This document shows positions 8,616 to 17,109 of a stretch of DNA of 43,496 nucleotides, piece by piece; within the stretch, counting starts at the first letter, position 1, and every line of letters starts with the position of its first letter. A program made the position numbers and the translations under genes. This DNA comes from Actinomycetes bacterium (GTDB taxonomy: Bacteria > Actinomycetota > Actinomycetes > Actinomycetales > Microbacteriaceae), in NCBI GenBank assembly GCA_023451265.1, contig JAEYAG010000219.1:1-43496 (forward strand), written 5' to 3'. The notes under the pieces were generated by a model. It searched no databases. It was not told where the DNA came from and saw only the letters and a program-made list of their open reading frames with translations.

Positions 8616-11023
8616 ACGTCGTCGTCGTCGGCGCCGGCAAGATGGGGTTGCCGCTCGCCGTACAGATCGCCGACCGCGGAGGTCACGTCGTCGCGTGCGA
8701 TGTCAATCCCGGCGTCGTCGCAACGATCAATGCCGGTGAGTGTCCGATCGACGAGCCCGGTGTACCGGATCTGCTCCGCGCCGCCGTGGCGGCGGGCCGG
8801 CTGACCGCGACAACGGATACCGTCGCGGCGGCCGCCCAGGCTGACGTCATCATCGTGATCGTGCCGGCGCTGCTGACACCGGAGTACGACGTCGATACGA
8901 CGATCTTGGAGTCCGTTGCGCGCAGCATCGCGGGGGTGATCCCGCAGGGCGCGCTGGTGAGCTTCGAGACGACGCTTCCGGTCGGGGGGACCCGATCCCG
9001 CATCCTGCCCGCGCTCGAGTCCGCTGGACGTCGAGCAGGGGCCGACTTCGACCTCGTCTTCTCTCCCGAACGGGTCAAGAGCCAGAAAGTGCTCCGCCAC
9101 CTCACCGTCAACCCCAAGGTCGTCGGCGGCATCACCGATGAGGCGGCCGCTCGCGGCGAACAGTTCTACGCACACTACCTCGGCGCACCGATCCACAACG
9201 TGGGCACGCTCGAGGCGGCGGAGTTCGTCAAGCTGGCGGGAATGGTCTATCGCGATGTGAACATCGCTCTTGCGAATGAGCTCGCGGGCTACGCCGAGCA
9301 TGTCGGCGTGGCGATGCCGCAGTTGCTGGACGCGATCAACTCCGATGGTGAAGCGGCGGTACTCAGCCCCGGCATCGGCGTGGGTGGGCATTGCACGCCG
9401 GTGTACCCGTACTTCCTGATTCGCGACGCGGAACGACGCGCCGTCGCGGTCCCGCTGACGGCGCAGAGTCGACGTCGTAACGACGGACAGGCCGCCCACG
9501 TCCTCGACGAACTCGAAGCCGCGTGGCGCGGGTTCGAAGGTGTCACGGTGAACATCCTGGGCCTCGCCTTCCGACCGCAGGTTCGCGAGCACATCTTCTC
9601 GCCGGCGTTCCTCCTGCGCGACGAACTGGAGGCACGCGGTGCGCACGTCGTGCTCACCGACCCGCTCTACTCGGATGAAGAGATCGTCGCGCACGGGTTC
9701 ACGCCGGGTCGCCTGGACGGCGCCAGCCAGGTGCTCATCCTCAACACACACCACAACGCGTTCGCCCGCCCGGACTGGCAGCGGCTCGCCGAGAGCGGTT
9801 TGCAGGCGGTCATCGACGGGCGAAACGCCTGGGACCTCGATGCGATCCGTGCGGCGGGGCTTGTCGCCATCGGCGTCGGCGTGCCGAACCAGCGAGCTCA
9901 CGACGGCGGGCCGATGCCGATCGCTGCGCCCGTGCTCGGAGAGGACGAGGCCGTGGCCGCTGCGGACGTCATCCGAAGCGGCTGGGTGATGCAGGGTCGA
10001 GAAGTTGCGGCGTTCGAGAGAGAGTTCGCCGCTGAGGTGGCGGCACCGCATGCGGTCGCCGTTGCGTCGGGGACGGCGGCGCTGCACGTTGCGCTTGCCG
10101 GTCTGGGAGTAGGTCCAGGCGATGAGGTGATCACCGTCAGCCACTCCTACATCGCAACCGCCAACTCGATCGTGTACTGCGGCGCCGACCCCGTCTTCGT
10201 CGACATCGAGGCGGACGGCTTCAACATCGACCCGGATGCCATCGAACGTGCGATCACGCCTCGCACGCGCGCAATCCTCGTCGTCCACCAGTTCGGCATG
10301 CCGTGCGACCTCGGGCGCATCCTGCCCGTTGCACGGGCTCACGGTCTCAGCGTCGTGGAGGATGCCGCGTGCGCGCTGGGTAGCGAGATCGATCTCGGCA
10401 GCGGGTGGGAATCGATCGGCGCACCGCACGGCGACATTGCAACGTTCTCCTTCCATCCACGCAAGATCCTCACCATGGGTGAGGGCGGCATGGTCACGAC
10501 CGGCTCGGCTGAGCTTGCTGAGGCGATGCGCGCGCTGCGCCAACACGGCACTCTGGACGGACGAACCCATCCGACGATCGGCTACAACTATCGGCTGACA
10601 GACATCCAAGCCGCGGTTGGGCGCAAGCAACTCAGACGGTTGTCGGCGATCGTATCGCGACGCCGGGAGCTGGCTGCCTACTACAGCGAGCGTCTCGTTG
10701 GGGTGCCTGGCGTCCGCGTGCAGACCGTTCCCGAGTGGGCGCGAACAAACTGGCAGACATTCACGCTCCGCGTGCGGGACGGCCAGATCGCAGCGCGGCT
10801 CATCGAGCGACTCGCAGAGCGGGGCATCACAGCCAAGGGCGGCATCGCCAATGCGCACCAGCAGGGTGCCTACCGGGGCTATGAGGTCCGGCATCCACTG
10901 CCGCATAGCATCGACGCCAGCGAGTGCACGATTGTGTTGCCGCTGACGTCGACGATGACCACAGCCGACATCGACCGCGTGGTCGATGTGGTCGTCGAGG
11001 TGTTGGAGGGGGCACTCGCATGA
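8612..11023 (+). CDS. fused nucleotide-sugar dehydrogenase - DegT/DnrJ/EryC1 aminotransferase
   Basis: An 803-residue two-enzyme fusion. Residues 1 to about 430 are a UDP-sugar 6-dehydrogenase of the UDP-GlcNAc/ManNAc type: the Rossmann motif GAGKMGLPLA, EPGVPDLL, K207 in EFVKLAG and the catalytic cysteine C261 in GVGGHCTPVYP. Residues about 435-803 are a complete sugar aminotransferase with the PLP lysine K618 in SFHPRKILTMGEGGM, VVEDAAC and GYNYRLTDIQAA. The fusion would couple oxidation to the uronic acid with transamination, although a C3 oxidation (next gene, Gfo/Idh) is expected between them in the Wbp-type route. An internal ATG at 9914 lies at the domain junction without a clear ribosome site, so a separate aminotransferase product is possible but not supported. 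Two residues near the dehydrogenase active site differ from UDP-glucose dehydrogenases (M211, Y265). ATGA overlaps at both ends. Confidence 0.88.
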   Translation: MNVVVVGAGKMGLPLAVQIADRGGHVVACDVNPGVVATINAGECPIDEPGVPDLLRAAVAAGRLTATTDTVAAAAQADVIIVIVPALLTPEYDVDTTILESVARSIAGVIPQGALVSFETTLPVGGTRSRILPALESAGRRAGADFDLVFSPERVKSQKVLRHLTVNPKVVGGITDEAAARGEQFYAHYLGAPIHNVGTLEAAEFVKLAGMVYRDVNIALANELAGYAEHVGVAMPQLLDAINSDGEAAVLSPGIGVGGHCTPVYPYFLIRDAERRAVAVPLTAQSRRRNDGQAAHVLDELEAAWRGFEGVTVNILGLAFRPQVREHIFSPAFLLRDELEARGAHVVLTDPLYSDEEIVAHGFTPGRLDGASQVLILNTHHNAFARPDWQRLAESGLQAVIDGRNAWDLDAIRAAGLVAIGVGVPNQRAHDGGPMPIAAPVLGEDEAVAAADVIRSGWVMQGREVAAFEREFAAEVAAPHAVAVASGTAALHVALAGLGVGPGDEVITVSHSYIATANSIVYCGADPVFVDIEADGFNIDPDAIERAITPRTRAILVVHQFGMPCDLGRILPVARAHGLSVVEDAACALGSEIDLGSGWESIGAPHGDIATFSFHPRKILTMGEGGMVTTGSAELAEAMRALRQHGTLDGRTHPTIGYNYRLTDIQAAVGRKQLRRLSAIVSRRRELAAYYSERLVGVPGVRVQTVPEWARTNWQTFTLRVRDGQIAARLIERLAERGITAKGGIANAHQQGAYRGYEVRHPLPHSIDASECTIVLPLTSTMTTADIDRVVDVVVEVLEGALA

Positions 11024-12078
11024 CAGTCTCATCGCGACCAATAGGCGTCGCCGTCGTCGGGGCCGGCTACTGGGGGCCGAACCTCATCCGCAACTTCCGC
11101 AATAGTCGGGATTTCGAACTCCTCGTAGTGTGCGACCTCGATGTCGAACGTGCTGCGCACGCCGTCGGTGATGCGATGGTGCGGGTGACAGATGACCTCC
11201 AGTCGGTGCTCGCGGACGAAGCCATCGAGGCGATCGCCATCGCGACGCCGGCGCACACCCACGAGGCGATCGCGGTGGCCGCCTTGCGGGCCGGGAAGCA
11301 TGTCGTGGTGGAGAAGCCACTCGCTGACACGCTCGAGCGCGGTGAGACTATGGCGCGTGTCGCGCGCGAGCAGGACCGGGTGCTCATGGCCGACCACACA
11401 TACTGCTACACGCCCGCGGTGATGAAGATTCAGGAGCTGATTGCAGAGGGATCGCTCGGCAAACTCCTCTTCGTCGATTCGGTGCGCATCAACCTGGGAC
11501 TCGTGCAGCCGGACGTCGACGTCCTCTGGGACCTCGCGCCACACGATCTCTCCGTGTTCGACTACATCCTTCCGGGCGGGCTGCAGCCGCTCTCTGTCGC
11601 CGCGCACGGTGCGGATCCGCTCGGCGTGGGCAGGCCATGCGTCGGCTACCTGACTCTGCCGCTCGAGGACGACGCGCTCGCCCATGTCCATGTCAACTGG
11701 ATGAGTCCGACCAAGCTCCGTCAGATGGTGATCGGCGGCACGAGCCGGACCATTGTGTGGGACGACCTCAACCCCTACCAGCGGGTCACGGTCTACGACC
11801 GGGGTGTCGACGTGATCGACCCGCCGGTGGGGCGACAGCGCAGGGATGCCGGCATCGCTTACCGTCTCGGTGACGCGTGGGCTCCGGCGCTTCCCGATCG
11901 AGAGGCACTTGCGTCCATGGTGGGTGCATTCGCCGCGAACATCCGGGACGGCATTCCTTCGCCGACTGGCGCGGATGCCGCACTGCGTGTGCTGAACGTA
12001 CTGACTGCGGCGCAGCGGAGTCTGACCGGTGGAGGAGCGGCCGTCGCACTACCTGGACGGGTGGGGATTTCGGCGTGA
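11020..12078 (+). CDS. Gfo/Idh/MocA-family sugar oxidoreductase (WbpB/WlbA-like)
   Basis: A 352-residue NAD(P)-dependent oxidoreductase. The nucleotide-binding motif GVAVVGAGYWGPNLIRNF is at about residues 8-25 and the family signature EKPLAD at about 101-106 supplies the catalytic-region lysine. DHTYCYTPAV and WDLAPHDLSV follow in the second domain. Its position between a UDP-sugar dehydrogenase and DegT proteins matches the WbpB/WlbA role: oxidation of C3 of a UDP-2-acetamido-uronic acid to the 3-keto sugar for transamination. The ATG at 11020 overlaps the upstream stop (ATGA), and its stop overlaps the next gene as GTGA. The family is certain; the 3-oxidation role is inferred from neighbours. 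Confidence 0.88.
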   Translation: MTVSSRPIGVAVVGAGYWGPNLIRNFRNSRDFELLVVCDLDVERAAHAVGDAMVRVTDDLQSVLADEAIEAIAIATPAHTHEAIAVAALRAGKHVVVEKPLADTLERGETMARVAREQDRVLMADHTYCYTPAVMKIQELIAEGSLGKLLFVDSVRINLGLVQPDVDVLWDLAPHDLSVFDYILPGGLQPLSVAAHGADPLGVGRPCVGYLTLPLEDDALAHVHVNWMSPTKLRQMVIGGTSRTIVWDDLNPYQRVTVYDRGVDVIDPPVGRQRRDAGIAYRLGDAWAPALPDREALASMVGAFAANIRDGIPSPTGADAALRVLNVLTAAQRSLTGGGAAVALPGRVGISA

Positions 12079-13223
12079 GCGCTCGTATCGACACGATGGT
12101 GCCTTGGCTCGGCCAGGAGGAGGCGGACGCTGCAAGTGACGCGATCGCCTCCGGATGGATCGCCCGGGGCCCCCGTGTCGCGGAGTTCGAGGCAGCATTC
12201 GCCCTCGAGATGGAGATCGCGTATGCGGTCGCCGCCAACAGCGGCACGACGGCGTTGCACCTCGCTCTCATCGTTGCGGGTGTAGGGCCCGGCGATGAGG
12301 TCATCGTGCCGTCGTACGGCTTCATCGGTGCGGCAAATGCTGTGCGCTATGTCGGCGCGTCCGTCGTCTTCGCCGATGTGGATCCGCTCACCGGAACACT
12401 GACCGTTGACCATCTCGAACGGGCCATCACTTCAGCCACGCGCGCGGTGATCGTCGCTGACCAAGCCGGAGTCCCCGCTGACATCGTGCCAATCCGCGCG
12501 CTCGTCGACCCCCTCGGGATCGTCGTTGTCGAGGATGCAACGAGCGCGGTGGGCGCCACCTACCGCAATCGCCCGGTCGGCGCGGGGGCAGATATCACCG
12601 TGTGGTCCTTTCATCCCGACATGTTGCTGACCACCGGCGAGGGCGGCATGCTGACAACGCCGCGCGCTGATTGGGCGGCGCGGGCGCGGCGGCTCAGGGA
12701 GCACGCGATCAGTGTCACCGCGCAAGAGCGCTACGCAGCGGTACCGCCCGCGGTGGAGGAGTACACGGAACTCGGTTTCGACTACCGCCTGACGGATCTG
12801 CAGGCGGCGATAGGTCTCGTCCAACTCGACCGGCTGGCGCGCGTCGTACGACGGCGACGGGAGCTGGCCGCGCGGTATCGCGCGGCCATCCACGACACTG
12901 TGGATCTGCGCGCGGTCGCAGACCCAGGGTACGGGACAGGAAATCTCCAGTCGTTCTGGATCGAGGTGCAGGACGGATACCCGGTCGACCGCGAAGGGCT
13001 GCTCACGGCTCTCGCCGAGGCGGGCATCGCGGCACGTCGGGGAACAGTGGCGCTGCACCGGCAGCCGCCATACCGCCAGCTCGCCCCCGAAGGCTCGTTG
13101 CCGAACACGGAGCGGCTCGCTGATCGCACCGTCGTAGTGCCCTTGCATCATCTCCTCTCCGCACCGGATCAGGACCGCGTGATCGACGTTCTATTGAAAC
13201 CTCGGATAGAGGCGCTCGGATGA
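12075..13223 (+). CDS. DegT/DnrJ/EryC1-family protein lacking the PLP lysine
   Basis: A 382-residue DegT-fold protein. Family landmarks are present: NSGTTALHLAL, VVEDATSAVGA with the aspartate that contacts the PLP ring nitrogen, WSFHP and TTGEGGM. However, the Schiff-base lysine between the last two is replaced by methionine (M183, codon ATG at 12621-12623). The usually conserved Asn of the NYR motif is Asp (GFDYRLTD). It therefore cannot form the normal internal aldimine. Possible roles: a non-catalytic partner of the other aminotransferases, a PLP/PMP enzyme working without the lysine (ColD has His there), or a pseudoenzyme. Start is GTG 12075, overlapping the previous stop; ATG 12096 is an alternative. 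The rest of the fold and the reading frame are intact, so this is not obvious decay. Confidence 0.85.
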   Translation: MSARIDTMVPWLGQEEADAASDAIASGWIARGPRVAEFEAAFALEMEIAYAVAANSGTTALHLALIVAGVGPGDEVIVPSYGFIGAANAVRYVGASVVFADVDPLTGTLTVDHLERAITSATRAVIVADQAGVPADIVPIRALVDPLGIVVVEDATSAVGATYRNRPVGAGADITVWSFHPDMLLTTGEGGMLTTPRADWAARARRLREHAISVTAQERYAAVPPAVEEYTELGFDYRLTDLQAAIGLVQLDRLARVVRRRRELAARYRAAIHDTVDLRAVADPGYGTGNLQSFWIEVQDGYPVDREGLLTALAEAGIAARRGTVALHRQPPYRQLAPEGSLPNTERLADRTVVVPLHHLLSAPDQDRVIDVLLKPRIEALG

Positions 13224-13885
13224 GCGCCGGGCTGCTGCTTGTGGGGGCAAGCGGCCTGGCACGAGAAGTCATCGCCGCGGGGCTCGCCGGGGTCACGGGC
13301 ATCCTGGACGATGATCCGGCGCTTCAGGGAGCGGTCATCGGCGGCGTCCCTGTGGTCGGCGCCATTGCTGAGGCTGCTCGACGCGACGAAAAACTGCTCG
13401 TCTGCATCGGGCCGAGCCTCGCGCGGCGAGGTGTCGTGAGCCGGCTGGCGGCCGCCGGGGTGGACGATGCGCGCTATGCCGGGTTCACCGCAGGCTCGGC
13501 GAGGGTCAGCTCGACGTGTGCCGTCGGGGTCGGAGCGATCTTGCTCGATGGTGTCGTCGTCACGGCGGACGCCACCGTGGGCCGACATGTCGTGGTGATG
13601 CCGAACTGCACGATCACGCACGACGACATCGTCGAGGACACCGCCACGCTCGCAGCCGGTGTATCGCTCGGTGGAGGTGTGCGCATCGGGGCAGCCGCGT
13701 ACATCGGAATGAACGCAGCCGTGCGTCAAGGCGTCACCATCGGTGCCGGCGCGACGATCGGCATGTCGGCGGCGGTGCTCGTCGATGTGCCGCAGGGGGA
13801 GACATGGGCGGGAGTACCCGCTCGAAGACTGGACAAGCGGCCGGCGGCATCGTCGTCTGTCGTGCCATTGGGGGAGAACGAATGA
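13220..13885 (+). CDS. NeuD/PglD-family sugar O- or N-acyltransferase
   Basis: A 221-residue acyltransferase with the two-domain architecture of NeuD/PglD. An N-terminal Rossmann-like domain binds the sugar nucleotide (LLLVGASGLAREVIAAG, about residues 4-20). A left-handed beta-helix of hexapeptide repeats (about 85-205) binds acyl-CoA. H134 in CTITHDD corresponds to the general-base histidine of PglD. The family acetylates the 4-amino group of UDP-sugars or O-acetylates sialic acid. In this operon, between two DegT proteins, an N-acyltransferase acting on an amino sugar is the likelier reading. It is an attractive candidate to accept an unusual acyl donor, including the carrier-bound group from 20993-25779, but nothing in the sequence proves that. 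ATGA overlaps on both sides. Confidence 0.85.
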   Translation: MSAGLLLVGASGLAREVIAAGLAGVTGILDDDPALQGAVIGGVPVVGAIAEAARRDEKLLVCIGPSLARRGVVSRLAAAGVDDARYAGFTAGSARVSSTCAVGVGAILLDGVVVTADATVGRHVVVMPNCTITHDDIVEDTATLAAGVSLGGGVRIGAAAYIGMNAAVRQGVTIGAGATIGMSAAVLVDVPQGETWAGVPARRLDKRPAASSSVVPLGENE

Positions 13886-15000
13886 ACGTACCGTTTCTGG
13901 ATCTGGCTGCGCAGCAGGCAGAGATCGTAGGCGAAGTCCTGCCGGTGTGGGAGGCGCAGCTGCGCAGCGCAGCCTTCATCGGCGGTGGAGAGGTCGAGGC
14001 GTTCGAGCGTGAGTACGCAGCGTACATCGGCGTCGACCGCGTTGTCGGTGTCTCCAACGGGACCGACGCGCTCGAGCTCGCGTATCGTGCGCTCGGCGTG
14101 CAGGCCGGCGACGAGCTGATCATGCCGGCGAACACGTTCATCGCGACTGCCGAGGCTGCATCGCGGATCGGCGCGGTGCCGGTCTTCGTGGACGTCGATG
14201 AAGAGTACCTGCTGATCAACCCCGATGCCGTCGAGGCGGCGATCACGCCGCGCACGCGCGCGATCGTGCCCGTGCACCTGTTCGGGCAGACAGCGCCGAT
14301 GGGGCACATCACCGCACTTGCACGGCGGCACGGATTGGGTGTGGTCGAAGACGCCGCGCAGGCGCAGGGCGCGTCGAGCGCTGCGGGACGCGCCGGGTCG
14401 CTCGGGCACGTCGCGGCGACCAGCTTCTACCCCGGCAAGAATCTGGGTGCCGCGGGCGATGCCGGCGCGGTCATGACCGACGACCCCGTCGTCGCCGAGA
14501 CGGTGCGCAATCTGGCGGCGCACGGCAGCTCGGTCAAATACGTACACGATCGCATCGGCATGAACGCTCGGCTCGATGCCATCCAGGCGGTGGTGCTGCG
14601 CGCCAAGTTGCGCCGCCTCGAGGAGTGGAATGAGCGACGCCGGACGGCAGCCAGCCTCTATTCCGAGCTGCTCGGCGACATCGAGGGCGTGCGGACACCG
14701 GCGGTTCGTCCCGGCAACACAGATGTCTGGCACCTGTACGTGATCAGGGTCGACGACCGGGACCGGGTGATGAGCGAGCTCGGTAGTGCCGGCGTCGGCG
14801 TCGGCATCCATTACCCGACCGTCGTGCCGCTCACGGATGCGTATGCCGGTGCAGGCTATCGGCCGGGACAGTTTCCGATCGCAGAGGCCGCGGCCGCTCG
14901 GATCCTGTCGCTGCCGATGTTCCCGCACATCACCCGCGAGCAGCAGGAGACGGTTGTCGCACGAGTCGCACGCACGGTGCGGGAGGTCACTCATGCCTAG
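13882..15000 (+). CDS. DegT/DnrJ/EryC1-family nucleotide-sugar aminotransferase
   Basis: A 372-residue PLP-dependent aminotransferase with all catalytic landmarks: VSNGTDALELAYRAL, PANTFIATAEA, VVEDAAQAQGA, the Schiff-base lysine in SFYPGKNLGAAGDAGAV, and GMNARLDAIQA. The SFYPGKNLG form, rather than SFHPRK, groups it with WbpE/WlbC and FdtB/QdtB 3-aminotransferases, which use glutamate to aminate a 3-keto nucleotide sugar. With the Gfo/Idh protein at 11020 this gives a plausible 3-amino sugar step. It is the second intact DegT enzyme in the operon, so two different amino sugars, or a C3 and a C4 amination, may be made. The ATG at 13882 overlaps the upstream stop and is preceded by GGGGGAGA. 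Confidence 0.9.
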   Translation: MNVPFLDLAAQQAEIVGEVLPVWEAQLRSAAFIGGGEVEAFEREYAAYIGVDRVVGVSNGTDALELAYRALGVQAGDELIMPANTFIATAEAASRIGAVPVFVDVDEEYLLINPDAVEAAITPRTRAIVPVHLFGQTAPMGHITALARRHGLGVVEDAAQAQGASSAAGRAGSLGHVAATSFYPGKNLGAAGDAGAVMTDDPVVAETVRNLAAHGSSVKYVHDRIGMNARLDAIQAVVLRAKLRRLEEWNERRRTAASLYSELLGDIEGVRTPAVRPGNTDVWHLYVIRVDDRDRVMSELGSAGVGVGIHYPTVVPLTDAYAGAGYRPGQFPIAEAAAARILSLPMFPHITREQQETVVARVARTVREVTHA

Positions 15001-16039
15001 GCGGGTCAGGATCGACGACAGCGGGGCGACGCCGTCGGTGAGCGTCGTCGTACCGAGCTACAACTACGGACGCTACCTCCCCTCCGCGGTTGCGTCCGCC
15101 CTCGACCAGCCCGGTGTCGACGTCGAGGTGATCATCGTGGATGACGCTTCGACGGACGGCGAGAGCGTAGACGTCGCCCGCGCGGTGGCTGCGTCCGACG
15201 CGCGTGTCACGCTCGTTGAACACGAGAAGAACATGCGGCACATCGCGACCTATAACGATGGGATCGCACGCGCGACGGGCGACTACCTGGTGCTGTTGTC
15301 GGCAGACGACCTGCTCGCCCCGGGGAGCCTGTCCCGTTCCGCGCGGCTCTTGCAGGCGGAGCCGTCGGTTGGTCTCGTCTACGGGTACGCCGAGCTGCTC
15401 CGCGGCGACGCGACCGCTGTGGGCGCGGCGACAACCCAGCCCGACGCCACCTGGACGGTGTGGTCGGGTGCCGAGTGGATCAAGCGGATGTGCCGGCGTG
15501 GACGCAATGTCATCCGCAACCCTGAGGCGATCATGCGGCGCGATCTGATCAACGAGCTGGGCGGCTACGATCCGGATCTGCCGCTGTCTGCCGACATGTA
15601 CATGTGGCTTCGGGCGGCGGCTCGTGCGGACATCGGGCGCGTGAACGGCCCTGTCCAGGCCTACTACCGGATCCACGACTCAAACATGCACGACGTCGAT
15701 TTCGGAGGACTGCTCGACGACTCGCGGGAGGTGCTGGCAACCTTCGACAGATTCATCGTGGCCGAGGAAGCCAACCTTGCGCGACCACGTGCGCTGAGCC
15801 GCACCGCGCGTCGGCAGGTTGCACGTGAGGTCTTGCGACGCAGCGCGCTGCTGACGGGAAGCGAACGGGAACACGTCACAGAACTCCGCGAGTTCGCGCG
15901 TAACGCTTCGCCGACCGACTGGGTCGCTCGGCTCGCGTACGGGCCAGGAATGGAACGGGCGCTCCTGCCTTTGCTGCGGCAGGAGGCCGAACTGCAATGG
16001 AAGATCCGATACCACCGGGAGTTGCGATGGGGCACATGA
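14993..16039 (+). CDS. family 2 glycosyltransferase
   Basis: A 348-residue GT-A enzyme. SVVVPSYNYGRYLPSAV near the N-terminus, VDDASTDG and the metal-binding region LLSADDLL are the standard GT2 blocks; the ADD takes the DXD position. The C-terminal half (from about residue 190) includes ELGGYDPDLPLSADMYMWLR, typical of GT2 acceptor-side regions. It should act on the cytoplasmic membrane face, adding one sugar to the lipid-linked repeat unit; the sugar is not predictable. The ATG at 14993 overlaps the upstream gene by 8 bases. The next gene is a clear paralogue, pointing to a tandem duplication. Confidence 0.88.
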   Translation: MPRRVRIDDSGATPSVSVVVPSYNYGRYLPSAVASALDQPGVDVEVIIVDDASTDGESVDVARAVAASDARVTLVEHEKNMRHIATYNDGIARATGDYLVLLSADDLLAPGSLSRSARLLQAEPSVGLVYGYAELLRGDATAVGAATTQPDATWTVWSGAEWIKRMCRRGRNVIRNPEAIMRRDLINELGGYDPDLPLSADMYMWLRAAARADIGRVNGPVQAYYRIHDSNMHDVDFGGLLDDSREVLATFDRFIVAEEANLARPRALSRTARRQVAREVLRRSALLTGSEREHVTELREFARNASPTDWVARLAYGPGMERALLPLLRQEAELQWKIRYHRELRWGT

Positions 16040-17109
16040 GTAAGACGGAGGCGGGAGCTGCAGTCACGTCGCCGACAGCCGACGCAGAGATTCCGCGGGT
16101 GTCCGTCGTCATCCCGTGTCACAACTACGCGCAGTTCTTGGGCGACGCAGTGGAGTCCGCGCTGAGTCAGGAGGGCGTCGTCGTCGACGTGACGATCGTG
16201 GACGACGCGTCGACAGACGACAGCCAGGCGATCGCCCTCGGCTGGCAGGCACGCGACGAACGAGTCCGGGTCAAGATCCACTCGGCCAACGCCGGGCACA
16301 TCGCGACCTTCAATGAGGCGCTGGCGAGCGCGCGGGCACCGTATGTCGTCAAGCTCGACCCCGACGATGTCTTGCCGAGGGGTGCGCTGCGCCGCGCGGC
16401 TGCAGTGCTCGATGCGCATCCCGATGTCGCCTTCGTGTACGGACCGGTGGTTCCGTTCTCCGGTCCGGTTCCGACGACGTCTCGAACGGTCGGTTCCCGA
16501 CGGCTGAAAGTGTGGTCAGGGCGTCGATGGGCAGGGCTCCGGCTGCGACGATTGCGGAACGTCATCTACCAGCCCGAGGTCATGATCCGTGCTCGGGCGT
16601 TGGAACTCGTCGGCGGGCACCGCGATACGGTGCCCGCAGCGAGCGACCTCAACCTCTGGCTTCGGCTCTCCGCCGTCGGCGCTGTCGCGCGCATCGGCGG
16701 GGTCGCGCAGGGGTACTACCGGAAGCACCAGTGGAGCATGCAGCACACTGTGCATGCGGGAAAGCTGCTCGATTTCCGCGCGCGACGTGACGCGTTCCGC
16801 GATTTTCTGAACGACCCGATCATCCCGCGCGAAGAGAGCGAGCGATGGCGTCGGATCAATGACAACGCGCTCGGCCGTGACGCGTTGCGGCTTGCCTTCG
16901 AAGAACTCGAGGACGGAACGCCTCGTCCCGAGTTCCTCGAAGAGGCCCGGGCGCTACATCCGAATGTCGTGCGCAGCGTATCGTGGCGCAATTGCGTGCG
17001 CCGGCTCGCCGACCCCTTGGAGAACGGCATCCTCGTCCGGGTAGAGCGTCTCGTTCGGGACCTTGATGGGCGGATCCGCTACCGCGTTTGGCGAAGGTTC
17101 GGGATATGA
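16036..17109 (+). CDS. family 2 glycosyltransferase (paralogue of upstream gene)
   Basis: A 357-residue GT2 with the same order of blocks as its upstream neighbour: VVIPCHNYAQFL, VDDASTDDSQ, AGHIATFNEALASA, KLDPDDVLPRG (DPDD as metal motif) and AASDLNLWLRL. It shares with the neighbour the HIAT(Y/F)N motif and a YYR.H segment, supporting duplication. The start ATG at 16036 overlaps the preceding stop (ATGA); an ATG nine bases earlier (16027) is also possible. The C-terminal 100 residues are arginine-rich and amphipathic, which could support membrane association. Role: one transfer step in repeat-unit assembly; donor unknown. Confidence 0.87.
   Translation: MSKTEAGAAVTSPTADAEIPRVSVVIPCHNYAQFLGDAVESALSQEGVVVDVTIVDDASTDDSQAIALGWQARDERVRVKIHSANAGHIATFNEALASARAPYVVKLDPDDVLPRGALRRAAAVLDAHPDVAFVYGPVVPFSGPVPTTSRTVGSRRLKVWSGRRWAGLRLRRLRNVIYQPEVMIRARALELVGGHRDTVPAASDLNLWLRLSAVGAVARIGGVAQGYYRKHQWSMQHTVHAGKLLDFRARRDAFRDFLNDPIIPREESERWRRINDNALGRDALRLAFEELEDGTPRPEFLEEARALHPNVVRSVSWRNCVRRLADPLENGILVRVERLVRDLDGRIRYRVWRRFGI

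Noticed and set aside
8300..11041. Long open frame of about 900 codons on the minus strand
   Set aside because: Antisense to the dehydrogenase-aminotransferase fusion; Arg/His/Asp-rich composition with no domain, a codon-bias shadow typical of high-GC genes.
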